Shown: positions 1 to 9,300 of the stretch, one piece after another | Layout: each line of letters begins with the position of its first letter | Position numbering within the stretch: position 1 is the first letter of the stretch | Origin: Bacillota bacterium | GTDB lineage: Bacteria > Bacillota > Clostridia > Acetivibrionales > JAEZXR01 | NCBI GenBank assembly: GCA_023419605.1 | Contig: JAEZXR010000050.1 | Span: 48,419 to 112,418 of the forward strand | Direction of reading: 5' to 3' | DNA length: 64,000 bases | Translations under genes and position numbers: made by a program | Notes under the pieces: generated by a model | The model's input: only the letters and a program-made list of their open reading frames with translations | What the model was told of the DNA's origin: nothing | Databases searched by the model: none

Positions 1-24
1 TTAATAAATTAAAATCAAAGGGTT

Positions 25-62
25 GGGGAAAGGACTCCCCGGCGTCTTGAAATCAGGGAGGA
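25..62 (+). promoter_or_regulatory. Proposed CsrA-binding leader of flagellin gene 1
   Basis: A hairpin with GGGG (25-28) and CCCC (37-40) arms, extendable by wobble pairs, presents the loop AAAGGACT with GGA at 32-34. A second GGA-containing stretch is the Shine-Dalgarno itself (AGGGAGGA, 55-62). CsrA family repressors bind GGA in hairpin loops and over the ribosome binding site. The main flagellin gene at 27914 has the same arrangement. CsrA binding is inference. Confidence 0.55.
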
Positions 63-70
63 TATATACT

Positions 71-904
71 ATGATTATCAATCACAATATGATGTCTATG
101 AATGCTCACAGACAGTTGAGCCTTAACAATGGTTACCAGTCAAAGTCTTTGGAAAAGCTCTCTTCCGGTTACAGAATCAATAGAGCAGGGGATGATGCAG
201 CAGGTCTTTCCATTTCAGAAAAAATGAGAGGACAGATCAGAGGTTTGAACCAGGCTTCAAGAAACTCTTTGGATGGTATTTCTCTTATCCAGACTGCAGA
301 AGGTGCATTAAATGAATCTCATGCGATACTTCAAAGAATGAGGGAGCTTTGTGTTCAAGGTGCCAATGATACAAATGCAGATGAAGATAGAACTGCAATC
401 CAGCAGGAATTATCCTCACTTGTAACTGAAATCGACAGAATTTCCGGTGCAACGAAGTTTAACGGAAAAACATTGCTGGACGGATCTTTTGCAACTTCAG
501 CATTAAGTTTGCAGATTGGTGCAAATAACTCCACTGTTGAGTCCTATGGACTTACTATTGACAGTATGGCAGCTGCTAGCATCGGAGTTGATGCTTTATC
601 CGCAGATGCAGTAGCGACTCATGATGCAGCTAGAACTTCTCTGGGTGTGGTTGACGATGCGATCCGGTTGGTATCAGCACAAAGATCTGCTTTGGGTGCT
701 GCACAGAACAGGCTGGAGCATACTATAGCTAATTTGGACAATGCAGCAGAAAATCTGCAGGCTGCAGAATCCCGTATCCGTGATGTAGATATGGCGAAGG
801 AAATGATGTCTTATACTAAGAATAATATCCTGATTCAGGCTGCTACAGCAATGCTGGCACAGGCTAATCAGGCTCCACAGGGAGTACTTCAGTTGTTGAG
901 ATAA
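71..904 (+). CDS. Flagellin, short form (277 aa)
   Basis: This is the structural subunit of the flagellar filament, exported by the flagellar type III system. The N-terminal D0/D1 region (about residues 1-140) has the typical NRAGDDAAGLSISEKMRGQ motif. The C-terminal helix (about 190-277) ends AQANQAPQGVLQLLR, as flagellins do. The middle is very short, so little or no D2/D3 outer domain is present. The start at 71 is chosen because AGGGAGGA lies 8 bases upstream and the protein then begins MIINHNMM; the in-frame ATG at 23 adds 16 non-conserved residues. A glycosyltransferase follows at 1043, as in clostridial flagellin-modification loci. A longer paralog is at 27914. The family call is firm; which flagellin dominates the filament cannot be read from sequence. 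Confidence 0.95.
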   Translation: MIINHNMMSMNAHRQLSLNNGYQSKSLEKLSSGYRINRAGDDAAGLSISEKMRGQIRGLNQASRNSLDGISLIQTAEGALNESHAILQRMRELCVQGANDTNADEDRTAIQQELSSLVTEIDRISGATKFNGKTLLDGSFATSALSLQIGANNSTVESYGLTIDSMAAASIGVDALSADAVATHDAARTSLGVVDDAIRLVSAQRSALGAAQNRLEHTIANLDNAAENLQAAESRIRDVDMAKEMMSYTKNNILIQAATAMLAQANQAPQGVLQLLR

Positions 905-943
905 GTTGGAATAAGCCCTATAGGTAGTAAGTAATAGCAATAG

Positions 944-980
944 ACAAGGACTGTAGGTTGCATCTGCAGTCCTTGTTTAT
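944..980 (+). terminator. Intrinsic terminator after flagellin 1
   Basis: ACAAGGACTG at 944 pairs with CAGTCCTTGT ending at 976, enclosing a short loop, and is followed by a TTTATT tract. It separates the flagellin from the glycosyltransferase gene. Confidence 0.8.
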
Positions 981-1042
981 TAAAACAAGCTATAGATTTA
1001 TGTCAATAGCTAGTATTCTTTAGTTTATGGGAGACTTTATAT

Positions 1043-2197
1043 ATGAAAATCAGTTTATGCATGATTGTAAAAAATGAAGAAAAGTACATTCAACAGTGTC
1101 TTGAAAGCGCTTTAGAAATTGTAGATGAAGCGGTTATTGTGGATACTGGTTCGACCGATAATACCATTGATATTATTAATAAAAATTTCAAAAAAAATGT
1201 GAAAGTCATTAATTATCAATGGGAAAACGACTTTTCTGCAGCCAGAAATGTCTCCTTGTCCCATGCAACGGGTGATTGGATATTAATCCTGGATGCTGAT
1301 GAAAAGATATCCTGTGATAAAGCCAAACTTTTGGAAAAGTTAGACCGGCCGGATAACGTAGCTTATATCATACCAATTTACAATTTTCAAAGTTCGGGTA
1401 ATATTGATTACTCTACTTGTATGATTAGGCTTTATAAAAATGAAGGATGCAGATATGAGGGGGCAATTCACGAACAGATCATGTTCACTGATGGATTGCA
1501 GACAAAAGAAGTATTGGATAAGGCTATATGTAAAATATTTCATTACGGATATCTGAAAAGCTCATTCGACCGTCAAGGGAAAATAGAAAGAAATATCAAT
1601 ATCATTAAGTCGGAGATTGCTAAGAATCCAAAGAGCGCTTTTCATTGGTATAACCTTGGGATAATGAAAATGATTGAGCACAAATATGATGATGCCATAA
1701 ATCATTTTATTAAATCAAACAAGTTATGTAACGGAATAAGAACTACCTTTTCAACAGATTTGGTACTAAGAATGGCAATGTGTATGTTTGCATTAAAACA
1801 ATACAAAATGTGTGAGGAGTTTTTGGACCATGCATTGGGAGACAATGAACTAAGAAAGCTTCCTGATCTATTCTACTATAATGGATTAGCTAAAAAAGCA
1901 CAGAAGAAATATGTAGATGCAATATCCTGCTTTGATCAATGTATCAAGATTGGAGAGGTGAGTGAGGGAATATCCATAAGAGGAATGGGTTCTTACCTTC
2001 CGATGCTGGAGATGGCTAGAATTAAGGAGCTTCAAAAGAAAATTACCGAAGCTGTGATGTTATATATGGAAGCGGTTTTACATAAGAACAATTATCTAAA
2101 GGATGGAAAAGAAGAGTTTATTCATTTGCTGAGAAGGAACAACATGAATGTTGTGTTAGATGAATTTAAGAAAGTTTTAAGTACAGCGGTCAGTTAA
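1043..2197 (+). CDS. Family 2 glycosyltransferase with TPR repeats, probable flagellin or surface-protein modification
   Basis: A predicted cytoplasmic enzyme that transfers a sugar from a nucleotide donor to a protein or glycan acceptor. The GT-A domain starts at once (SLCMIVKNEEKYIQQCL), with VDTGSTDNT and the metal-binding stretch LDADEK near residue 80. The C-terminal half has TPR-like helical pairs (AFHWYNLGIMKM about residue 195; LFYYNGLAKKAQKKY about 285). GT2-TPR proteins beside flagellin genes commonly glycosylate flagellin, and this one lies 140 bases after a flagellin terminator. The acceptor and sugar are inferred from context only. The family assignment is strong. Confidence 0.85.
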   Translation: MKISLCMIVKNEEKYIQQCLESALEIVDEAVIVDTGSTDNTIDIINKNFKKNVKVINYQWENDFSAARNVSLSHATGDWILILDADEKISCDKAKLLEKLDRPDNVAYIIPIYNFQSSGNIDYSTCMIRLYKNEGCRYEGAIHEQIMFTDGLQTKEVLDKAICKIFHYGYLKSSFDRQGKIERNINIIKSEIAKNPKSAFHWYNLGIMKMIEHKYDDAINHFIKSNKLCNGIRTTFSTDLVLRMAMCMFALKQYKMCEEFLDHALGDNELRKLPDLFYYNGLAKKAQKKYVDAISCFDQCIKIGEVSEGISIRGMGSYLPMLEMARIKELQKKITEAVMLYMEAVLHKNNYLKDGKEEFIHLLRRNNMNVVLDEFKKVLSTAVS

Positions 2198-2307
2198 TAG
2201 TGTATTTTTGATAAGCAAATAATCGGTATTTATATATAGTGTATATCAGGAATTTCATGTAAATCATTCATTTGCATAGATTACATGAGTATTGAGCGGG
2301 ATAAACG

Positions 2308-2408
2308 TCAAATTAAATATTTTGGCAAACACATAGAAATATGTGGACGCAAAGCCATGGGTCTTCATTAGGGCTAAAATCCAGTAAGATTGCCAGGTTG
2401 CAATTTGA
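2308..2408 (+). promoter_or_regulatory. Cyclic di-GMP-I (GEMM) riboswitch
   Basis: The hallmark segments occur in order: TGGCAAAC (2323-2330), a hairpin CACATA-GAAA-TATGTG with a GNRA loop (2330-2345), GGACGCAAAGCC (2345-2356), and TGCCAGGTTGC (2391-2401). Closing arms TCAAATT (2308-2314) and AATTTGA (2402-2408) could form P1. A terminator hairpin follows directly, so the expression platform is probably transcriptional. It controls the VWA/IPT surface protein at 2498. Confidence 0.9.
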
Positions 2409-2411
2409 TAT

Positions 2412-2446
2412 AAAGCGCAATAGCAACCTACTATTGCGCTTTATTA
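2412..2446 (+). terminator. Riboswitch expression-platform hairpin
   Basis: AAAGCGCAATAG (2412-2423) pairs perfectly with CTATTGCGCTTT (2431-2442), then TTATTATAA. It sits between the c-di-GMP aptamer and the start codon at 2498, where ligand-dependent termination or antitermination would act. Confidence 0.8.
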
Positions 2447-2497
2447 TAACCCAAAAAGAAAAAATTTAAAATTCAGGGATGAAGGAGATGTGAAAGG

Positions 2498-5400
2498 ATG
2501 AGAAGAATCAGGAAGATTTTATCTGTGGTACTGGCATTTGTCCTCACTTTTTGCGGGCTTGGGTTTCAGATACCTAATGTCCAAGCCGCGACTAACTACA
2601 TAACTATTGGAAAAACAGTAAATCCAACAACCATAACGACACTGGATGAAGCTGAGGTAGCCTTATCAATTAAGGCAGCTCCGCCGGTTACGGTCGTTAT
2701 GCCCAATGATGTAATTCTTATCATTGACAAATCAGGAAGTATGCTACCGAATAACAACCCAGGAAAGGAAGATAAAATAACAGCAGCTAAAAATGCTGCC
2801 AAATCATTTATTGATCTGATGGATATGACAAAGCACCGTGTAGGGGTTGTCGACTACAGCAGTGCAAATTTGGTGAATTCCTTTAATTTAACCACAGATG
2901 CTGCAGCTGCTAAAAGTTATATTGATGGAATTATTGCCAATGGTTCTACAGACACTGGAAAAGCTGTTGAAGTTGCAACTCAGATGTTGGCAAATCATAG
3001 ACCGGAAGCACAGCCGGTCATCGTTATCATGACAGATGGAGCCGCAAATGTAGGGCCTAATGGGCAGAGTGGCGAAGCTATAGGCTTCCAGTACGCAAAG
3101 GACGCTGCAAAAGCTGCAAAGGAAGCAGGAATTGTTTTTTATACCATTGCTCTCCTAAACACGAATGATAATCCGGATACCAGCGCACCTAATCTGGTAT
3201 TAAAGGAAATGGCTACAACAGCGCAACACCATCATTTTGTGTTAGGAAGCGTAGGGCTGGATGTAATCTACCGCCAAATCGTTCAGGAAATCGGGAGAGC
3301 TTCAGCCTATAATGTTACTGTTACAGATGTGGTAACACCTGAGTTTGAAATTGTGCCAGGTTCTGCAGATAACAACATACCGAAACCTGAAATTAATGGA
3401 AATACGCTAACATGGAAATTCCATGAGCTTAAAGATCAGGAACTGATTTTTAATTACAAAATCAGGCATAAAGAAGGAGCTCCGATTGGTGTGTTGCCTA
3501 TATCCTCAAATTCCATGGTGCAGTATAAGGATTATGCAGGTGCTGATCTTAGTGCTGCGATCCCCAGCTGCAACTTAACCGTAAAATATCCTGCACCGAT
3601 AATAAATACAGTTACTCCACAATCTGGTTTGATTACAGGCGGGGAAAGTGTAAAAATCCAAGGCCAATACTTTATGGCTACACCGAAAGTTTATTTCGGT
3701 ACTGCAGAAGCCACTGTAGAACAATTTGTGGATGCTACCACGATCATTGTTAAAGCGCCCCCATCTTCTACTGTTGGAGCTGCGGATGTAAAGGTGGTAA
3801 ATCCTGATCAGCAGCAAGCAATCAAGACAGACGGTTATACCTATGAGAACCCTACACCTATAATAAATACTATTACCCCGCAATCTGGTTCTACTACAGG
3901 CGGGGAAAGTGTAAAAATCCAAGGCCAATACTTTATGGCTACACCGAAAGTTTATTTCGGTACTGCAGAAGCCACTGTAGAACAATTTGTGGACGCTACC
4001 ACGATCATTGTTAAGGCCCCCCCGGCTTCTACTGTTGGAGCTGTGGATGTAAAGGTGGTAAATCCCGATCAGAAGCAAGCAATCAAAACAGACGGTTATA
4101 CCTATGAGTACCCTGCACCCATAATAAATACCATTACCCCGCAATCTGGTTTGATTACAGGCGGGGAAAGTGTAAAAATTCAAGGTCAGTACTTTAGGGC
4201 CACACCAAAAGTTTACTTTGGTGCTGCAGAAGCGGCAATAGAACAATTTGTGGACGCTACCACGATCCTTGTTAAGGCCCCCCCGGCTTCTACCGCTGGA
4301 GCTGTGGATGTAAAGGTGATAAATCCCGATCAGAAGCAAGCAATCAAGACAAACGGTTATACCTATGAGTACTCTGCACCTACAGTAACGTCTATATCAC
4401 CAAACAGTGGCTTTGTAACAGGTGGAAATACTGTCACCATCCAGGGGACGATGTTCTTTAGAGAAACAAAGATATTCTTTGGTGCCAAGGAAGCCGGAAT
4501 GGCCTATTACTTTGGACCAACAAAGGTGAATGTAACAGTTCCTTCTGCAGAAGCACCGGGAGCTGTGGATGTAAAAATAGTAAATCCTGACGGTAAGGAA
4601 GTAGTATCACCTGGAGCATATACCTATATAAAACTTCCAGCGCCGACAATTACGAAGATTACGCCGAACAGTGGGCTTGTAACGGGAGGAGATATCGTTG
4701 TTATAGAAGGAACGAATTTCTCCTCTACTACAAAAGTTAAATTTGGAGACACAGAACTTCCGCTCAATAAGTTCTACAGCAGTACAAAAATTCAGGTAGT
4801 GTCGCCTGCGGCACAAAGTGCAGGGGCTGTTGATGTCACTGTGGTCAATGCAGATGCCCAAAGTGCATCTGTACCAGGGGGATTTACATATAATGAACTC
4901 CCACCGCCGCCGCCGCCAACGATAACCTCTTTATCGCCAAATAGTGGATTGGTAACAGGTGGGGACACTGTCACCATCCAAGGCTCGATGTTATCCAAAG
5001 AAACTAAAATTTACTTTGGAAATAAGGAAGCTGCAATAATTTACTACTTTGGAGCAACAAAGGTGAATGTAAGAGTCCCTGCGGCAGAAACGGCTGGTGT
5101 TGTAGACGTAAAAGTTGTTAATACAGATGGACAGGAGGCAACTTTGCCTGGGTCCTATACATATATAGCATTACCACCACCGCCGCCGCCAACCGTTACA
5201 TTGATTGACCCTAATACATCACTGATATCCGGTGGAGTTATTGCTTATATATCGGGATCGAATTTGGATAGGCAGGCCAAGGTTTTATTTGGAGGTATTG
5301 AAGTTCCAATTCATTATTATTACAGTGCGAACAAAATAAGTGTTGTTGTGCCAGCAGTAAATGCGCCCAGTGTGGTTGATATTAAAGTAACAAACCCTGA

Positions 5401-6532
5401 TGGGCAATCGGCTGAGTTGCCGGCGGCATTTACTTATACCGCGCCCCCGCCGCCCCCAGCGCCCACATTGACTGCTATTACACCTAATAGCTATTGGGTA
5501 TCGGGAGGAATAACGGCAACAATAACAGGTACAAACTTTAAAGGCAAGGAATCAAAAGTCTTTGTAGGAGAAAACGAAGCGCAAGTATTTTACGTTTATA
5601 ATACTACAAAAATGGACATAAAAATACCGGCATCTAGCACAGCGGGTACAGTTGACGTTAAAATTGTAAATCCAGAAGGGCAATCAGCCATACTTCCGGC
5701 AGCATTTACGTATAATGAAATTCTGCCTACGATAACTTCCGTGTCACCTAACTCAGGACTGATTACTGGCGGAGATACAGTTATTATTATAGGTTCAAAC
5801 TTTACTCGGGATACAAAAGTCTTCTTTGGCAGTATTGAGGTTGCTTTAGCCTATTATTATAGCACCGGCAAAATAAGTGCTGTTTCGCCTGCAGTGTCTG
5901 CTCCGCAAACCGTAGATATTTCCATAGTAAATCCTGATGGTAAGTCCGCGGTACTTGCAAATGCATTTACGTATATTCCGAAGCCTGTAGAGCCAGCACC
6001 TACACTAAACGCAATAAGTCCTAATAGTGGGCTGGTCAGTGGTGGAAATACCGCTACAATAACAGGTGCCAATTTTAAAGGAAAAACCTCAAAGGTATAT
6101 GTGGGTGGAGTAGAGGCAACTATTTTTTACGTATATAATACTATGAAGATAGATATCAAAGTACCGGCTTCTACTACCACAGGAGTGAAGGATGTTACTA
6201 TTGTTAACCCGGATGGGCAGTCCCATACTTTGCCAGGAGCATATACGTATATGCCTTTGCCCCCGGAACCCGCACCGGTTCTATCGTCATTAACTCCTAA
6301 TTCAGGTTCTACGGCAGGCGGGTATTATGTAACTATACAGGGAGCTAACTTGAAAAGAACTACAAAGATATATTTTGGTGATACAGAAGTTCCTATTAAT
6401 TATTATTATGGAACTACCAAAGTGAGAGTTATTGCGCCCGCAGGTAGCGCAGGTGCTGTGACCGTAAAAGCGGTAAATCCGGACGGACAGGAATCACTTC
6501 TTGTAGGCGGATTCACATATACAGCTCCTTAG
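2498..6532 (+). CDS. Secreted VWA-domain protein with eleven IPT/TIG repeats (1344 aa)
   Basis: A very large predicted extracellular adhesin or matrix protein. Residues 1-31 are a signal peptide ending PNVQAA. A von Willebrand factor A domain follows (about 65-265) with the MIDAS start DKSGS and a later MTDGA. A beta-rich linker comes next (about 270-365), then eleven immunoglobulin-like IPT/TIG repeats of 82-90 residues, each with a PNSG-x-x-x-GG turn and a final F/YTY. Proline-rich linkers (PPPPPP) join several repeats. No LPxTG motif, S-layer-homology domain or C-terminal membrane anchor is visible, so attachment is unknown. The first three IPT units are nearly identical at DNA level. The upstream c-di-GMP-I riboswitch suggests a role in the motile-to-sessile switch. 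The domain calls are strong; the adhesive role is inferred. Confidence 0.88.
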   Translation: MRRIRKILSVVLAFVLTFCGLGFQIPNVQAATNYITIGKTVNPTTITTLDEAEVALSIKAAPPVTVVMPNDVILIIDKSGSMLPNNNPGKEDKITAAKNAAKSFIDLMDMTKHRVGVVDYSSANLVNSFNLTTDAAAAKSYIDGIIANGSTDTGKAVEVATQMLANHRPEAQPVIVIMTDGAANVGPNGQSGEAIGFQYAKDAAKAAKEAGIVFYTIALLNTNDNPDTSAPNLVLKEMATTAQHHHFVLGSVGLDVIYRQIVQEIGRASAYNVTVTDVVTPEFEIVPGSADNNIPKPEINGNTLTWKFHELKDQELIFNYKIRHKEGAPIGVLPISSNSMVQYKDYAGADLSAAIPSCNLTVKYPAPIINTVTPQSGLITGGESVKIQGQYFMATPKVYFGTAEATVEQFVDATTIIVKAPPSSTVGAADVKVVNPDQQQAIKTDGYTYENPTPIINTITPQSGSTTGGESVKIQGQYFMATPKVYFGTAEATVEQFVDATTIIVKAPPASTVGAVDVKVVNPDQKQAIKTDGYTYEYPAPIINTITPQSGLITGGESVKIQGQYFRATPKVYFGAAEAAIEQFVDATTILVKAPPASTAGAVDVKVINPDQKQAIKTNGYTYEYSAPTVTSISPNSGFVTGGNTVTIQGTMFFRETKIFFGAKEAGMAYYFGPTKVNVTVPSAEAPGAVDVKIVNPDGKEVVSPGAYTYIKLPAPTITKITPNSGLVTGGDIVVIEGTNFSSTTKVKFGDTELPLNKFYSSTKIQVVSPAAQSAGAVDVTVVNADAQSASVPGGFTYNELPPPPPPTITSLSPNSGLVTGGDTVTIQGSMLSKETKIYFGNKEAAIIYYFGATKVNVRVPAAETAGVVDVKVVNTDGQEATLPGSYTYIALPPPPPPTVTLIDPNTSLISGGVIAYISGSNLDRQAKVLFGGIEVPIHYYYSANKISVVVPAVNAPSVVDIKVTNPDGQSAELPAAFTYTAPPPPPAPTLTAITPNSYWVSGGITATITGTNFKGKESKVFVGENEAQVFYVYNTTKMDIKIPASSTAGTVDVKIVNPEGQSAILPAAFTYNEILPTITSVSPNSGLITGGDTVIIIGSNFTRDTKVFFGSIEVALAYYYSTGKISAVSPAVSAPQTVDISIVNPDGKSAVLANAFTYIPKPVEPAPTLNAISPNSGLVSGGNTATITGANFKGKTSKVYVGGVEATIFYVYNTMKIDIKVPASTTTGVKDVTIVNPDGQSHTLPGAYTYMPLPPEPAPVLSSLTPNSGSTAGGYYVTIQGANLKRTTKIYFGDTEVPINYYYGTTKVRVIAPAGSAGAVTVKAVNPDGQESLLVGGFTYTAP
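3591..4373 (+). repeat. Three near-identical 261-bp tandem units inside the IPT gene
   Basis: Units begin near 3591, 3852 and 4113, a constant 261-bp step (87 codons). Long stretches are identical between units 1 and 2, and unit 3 is slightly more diverged. The remaining eight IPT units share only protein-level similarity. This implies recent in-frame duplication or gene conversion. Confidence 0.92.
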
Positions 6533-6548
6533 GACGGATGAAAATATA

Positions 6549-6702
6549 ACTTCAACTATAGCACACTCAACCATTTCATTTATCTAACGGTTGAAGGACT
6601 TACAGAAAAGTTGAAGTAGCATTTTTACTTTTCCTTAGCTACTGTTTTAATAATGCAAATCCGTAAAAACAGAGCCGATTTAACTAGCGGCTCTGTTTTT
6701 TA
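6549..6702 (+). terminator. Terminator region after the VWA/IPT gene
   Basis: The clear element is AAAACAGAGCCG (6666-6677) pairing with CGGCTCTGTTTT (6688-6699), followed by more T. Upstream are weaker nested inverted repeats (AACTTCAACT at 6549 with AGTTGAAGT at 6610; TCAACC with GGTTGA) that may form an earlier fold. Confidence 0.75.
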
Positions 6703-6974
6703 TGGACATAAGAGAGAATTAGTCTAACAAAATTAAAGTGGTAATTATGAACTGTTTGGATTTTTTAAAAGTTATTGTTAATTCTACAGTTGAGGAAGAA
6801 AAACTGATAGAGAAAGATTTCTATAATGCCGATAAATATAGTTGTAGAAGGAATAGATAAAAATTATATTTGGATAATAGAAAGGTTTTTAGCTGTATTG
6901 ATTAATCTGGTGGTGCCAAGGCATATAGTCTAAATTTGATATTATAACAATAGATAGTTTGGGGGTAAGATTCT
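6703..6974. other. AT-rich spacer ahead of the glycan cluster
   Basis: No convincing gene or known riboswitch is seen. A 37-codon open frame at 6747-6860 lacks a good ribosome binding site. A promoter for the downstream cluster is expected here but no consensus pair stands out. Confidence 0.4.
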
Positions 6975-8498
6975 GTGGAAAACAATCAATTGGAATTACA
7001 GAAGTCGAATATTAGAACAATCATAGAACAACTCATCGATAATGAGGAGTATGAGGAAGCAGAAGCTGTTATAGCACAATATGATACGATCGTAGAAAAA
7101 GATGATACGATTTTTTTTTATAAGGCAATTATCTCGGTTATGCAGAATAACTTGGACCGTGCAGTAGAAATTTTGCAGGAAGGTTTGTGCATTAACCCCT
7201 ATAACCCTCAACTGTGCGATATGCTAGGCGAAATTTACGATTCAAAGGGGTATACGGAAAGTGCGGAGTACTTTTATGAAAAGGCCTTGCAATCAACTAC
7301 TGATGCTAGAATGGTGGAAAGAATCAAGAATAGGCTGGGTGAACTTAGCCAGGAGCCATATAACCATAGTGAAAAGCTGATAAGTTTTGTAGTTCTTGCG
7401 TATAATCAACTGGAGTATACCAAGTTATGTGTTGATAGCATATATACTTATTGTGCTCATCTAAGCTTTGAATTAATTACAATAGATAATGGCTCCAGTG
7501 ACGAAACAAGCAAGTATTTCCTGGCATTACCGAACCAAAAGAAAATTAGCTTGCGTAAAAATATGAATGGAAGCGCCGGTGTCAATAATGCATTTAAAAT
7601 CGCATCCGGAAAGTACGTTGTAAGTATTACCAATGATATCATTTTAACCAGGCATGCAATCGATAACCTAATACATTGTCTGGAGACCGACAAGGAAATA
7701 GGTATGATAGTCCCTGTATGTAACGCTTCCAGCAACATGCAAATGATTCCTGTGGCATTTGAAAATATCTGGGAAATGCAAAGGTATGCAGAAAGGTTTA
7801 ACTATTCCGATCCTTTAAAATGGGAGGAAAGAGTTAGATTGATAACCTACATGGCAGTAATACCGAATACTTTATTAAAAAGAATAGGGGGATGTGATGA
7901 GGTAAACTTTCCCTGCGCTTTTAATGACGATGATATAAGCTTTCGGATCAGAAGGCTAGGATATAGGCTAATATTGGCAAAAGATACATTCGTGTATCAT
8001 TTTGGGTCTGTAACGGTTAGAACTACAAGTGATATGACAAATAACACAATAGCGCTCTACAGGGAAAAATTTATAAAGATTCATGGGATTGACTCATGGA
8101 CAGAAGCCATATTCGATGCAGAGATGCTGACCAGGTTAAAGATTGGCGAAAGAAAGGATAAGGTAAACATTTTAGGCATTCAACCGGATTGTGGTGCTAC
8201 CGTACTGCAAATCAAAAATATTTTAAAAGCAAAAGGTTTTAAAAACATTACTATTACTAATTATGTAAATAATACAAGGTTTGTTTCTGATTTAGAAACC
8301 ATATCGAATGAGGTGGTTTGTGACACGCTGGAAAATATAGATAAGCACTTAAACGGCAGAAAATATGACTACATAGTTATATGTAAAACCCTTAACGAAT
8401 TAAAATTGGGTAAAGGCTGCGATATGTTTATGAATCATTTGGAAAATTGCCTGCAATATGGTGGGCAGCTATTATACAAGACGAATAATCAGAACTAA
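6975..8498 (+). CDS. TPR-containing family 2 glycosyltransferase (507 aa)
   Basis: A predicted cytoplasmic glycosyltransferase opening the glycan cluster. Residues about 15-125 form TPR-like helices (EEAEAVIAQYDTIVEKDD; PQLCDMLGEIYDSKGY). The GT-A domain follows from about 138 (ISFVVLAYNQLEYTK, TIDNGSSDETSKYF) and has an acidic NDDDISFR motif near 318. A C-terminal 120 residues resemble no family I recognise. Translation begins at GTG 6975, 8 bases after GGGGGT. The gene ends 16 bases before rfbF and is probably co-transcribed with it. It likely transfers the sugar made by the downstream enzymes, or a core sugar, to a surface acceptor; the substrate is inferred. Confidence 0.82.
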   Translation: MENNQLELQKSNIRTIIEQLIDNEEYEEAEAVIAQYDTIVEKDDTIFFYKAIISVMQNNLDRAVEILQEGLCINPYNPQLCDMLGEIYDSKGYTESAEYFYEKALQSTTDARMVERIKNRLGELSQEPYNHSEKLISFVVLAYNQLEYTKLCVDSIYTYCAHLSFELITIDNGSSDETSKYFLALPNQKKISLRKNMNGSAGVNNAFKIASGKYVVSITNDIILTRHAIDNLIHCLETDKEIGMIVPVCNASSNMQMIPVAFENIWEMQRYAERFNYSDPLKWEERVRLITYMAVIPNTLLKRIGGCDEVNFPCAFNDDDISFRIRRLGYRLILAKDTFVYHFGSVTVRTTSDMTNNTIALYREKFIKIHGIDSWTEAIFDAEMLTRLKIGERKDKVNILGIQPDCGATVLQIKNILKAKGFKNITITNYVNNTRFVSDLETISNEVVCDTLENIDKHLNGRKYDYIVICKTLNELKLGKGCDMFMNHLENCLQYGGQLLYKTNNQN

Positions 8499-8514
8499 AA
8501 AGGGGCGTATTATA

Positions 8515-9288
8515 ATGAAAGTTGTTATCTTAGCTGGAGGGTTTGGAACACGAATCAGTGAGGAATCGCATCTTAAACCGAAGCCCATGATCGATATCGG
8601 GGAAAGACCTATATTGTGGCATATTATGAAGATTTACTCTAGTTACGGGTTTAACGATTTTATTATATGCCTAGGGTATAAAGGGTATTACATAAAGGAA
8701 TATTTTGCCCATTATTTCCTGCACGAATCGGATGTGACATTTGATTTCAAGACGCATAATAATGAGTTTATCCATAATCATACGGCAGAGCCCTGGCGGG
8801 TTACCTTGGTAAACACAGGGGTAGATACCATGACTGGAGGTAGGGTAAAAAGAATAAGAGAATATGTAGGGAATGAAACGTTTATGTTGACTTATGGTGA
8901 TGGCGTATCAGATGTAGATATAAATGAGTTATTGAAATTTCATCGTTCGCATGGTAAATTTGCTACAGTAACGGCTACACAGCCTAGTGGACGTTATGGA
9001 GCGCTTGAAATGGAAGGAGAATATCAGGTGTGCGGCTTTCAAGAGAAACCTAAAGGGGATGGAGCTTGGGTGAATGCAGGTTTTTTTGTCATGGAACCGC
9101 AGGTTTTTGATTATATAGAGGGAGATGCAACAATTCTTGAGAGAGAGCCTCTTGAAAATTTGGCTCAGGATAAACAGTTAGCTGCGTATAAGCATCGGGG
9201 CTTTTGGCTGCCGATGGATACAATGAGGGATAAAACATTGCTTGACAGCCTGTGGCAGTCAGGTGAGGCTCCCTGGAAGCTATGGTAA
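8515..9288 (+). CDS. rfbF: Glucose-1-phosphate cytidylyltransferase
   Basis: Makes CDP-glucose from CTP and glucose-1-phosphate, the entry step to CDP-linked 3,6-dideoxyhexoses. The nucleotide-binding motif LAGGFGTRISEES is at residues 6-18, and KPKPMIDIGERPILWH follows, as in RfbF/DdhA. The start at 8515 gives 257 aa, the usual length, and removes an N-terminal extension that overlaps the previous gene. GGGG lies about 10 bases upstream. rfbG follows after 12 bases. Confidence 0.95.
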   Translation: MKVVILAGGFGTRISEESHLKPKPMIDIGERPILWHIMKIYSSYGFNDFIICLGYKGYYIKEYFAHYFLHESDVTFDFKTHNNEFIHNHTAEPWRVTLVNTGVDTMTGGRVKRIREYVGNETFMLTYGDGVSDVDINELLKFHRSHGKFATVTATQPSGRYGALEMEGEYQVCGFQEKPKGDGAWVNAGFFVMEPQVFDYIEGDATILEREPLENLAQDKQLAAYKHRGFWLPMDTMRDKTLLDSLWQSGEAPWKLW

Positions 9289-9300
9289 AGGAGAACGGAG

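Noticed and set aside
3575..4339. A 254-codon minus-strand frame in the IPT gene
   Set aside because: Its Cys/Tyr/Arg-rich repetitive product is the antisense shadow of the three duplicated IPT units.
6747..6860. A 37-codon open frame (MNCLDFLKVIVNSTVEEE...) before the TPR-glycosyltransferase gene
   Set aside because: No proper ribosome binding site, no similarity I recognise, and AT-rich surroundings where short frames are common.
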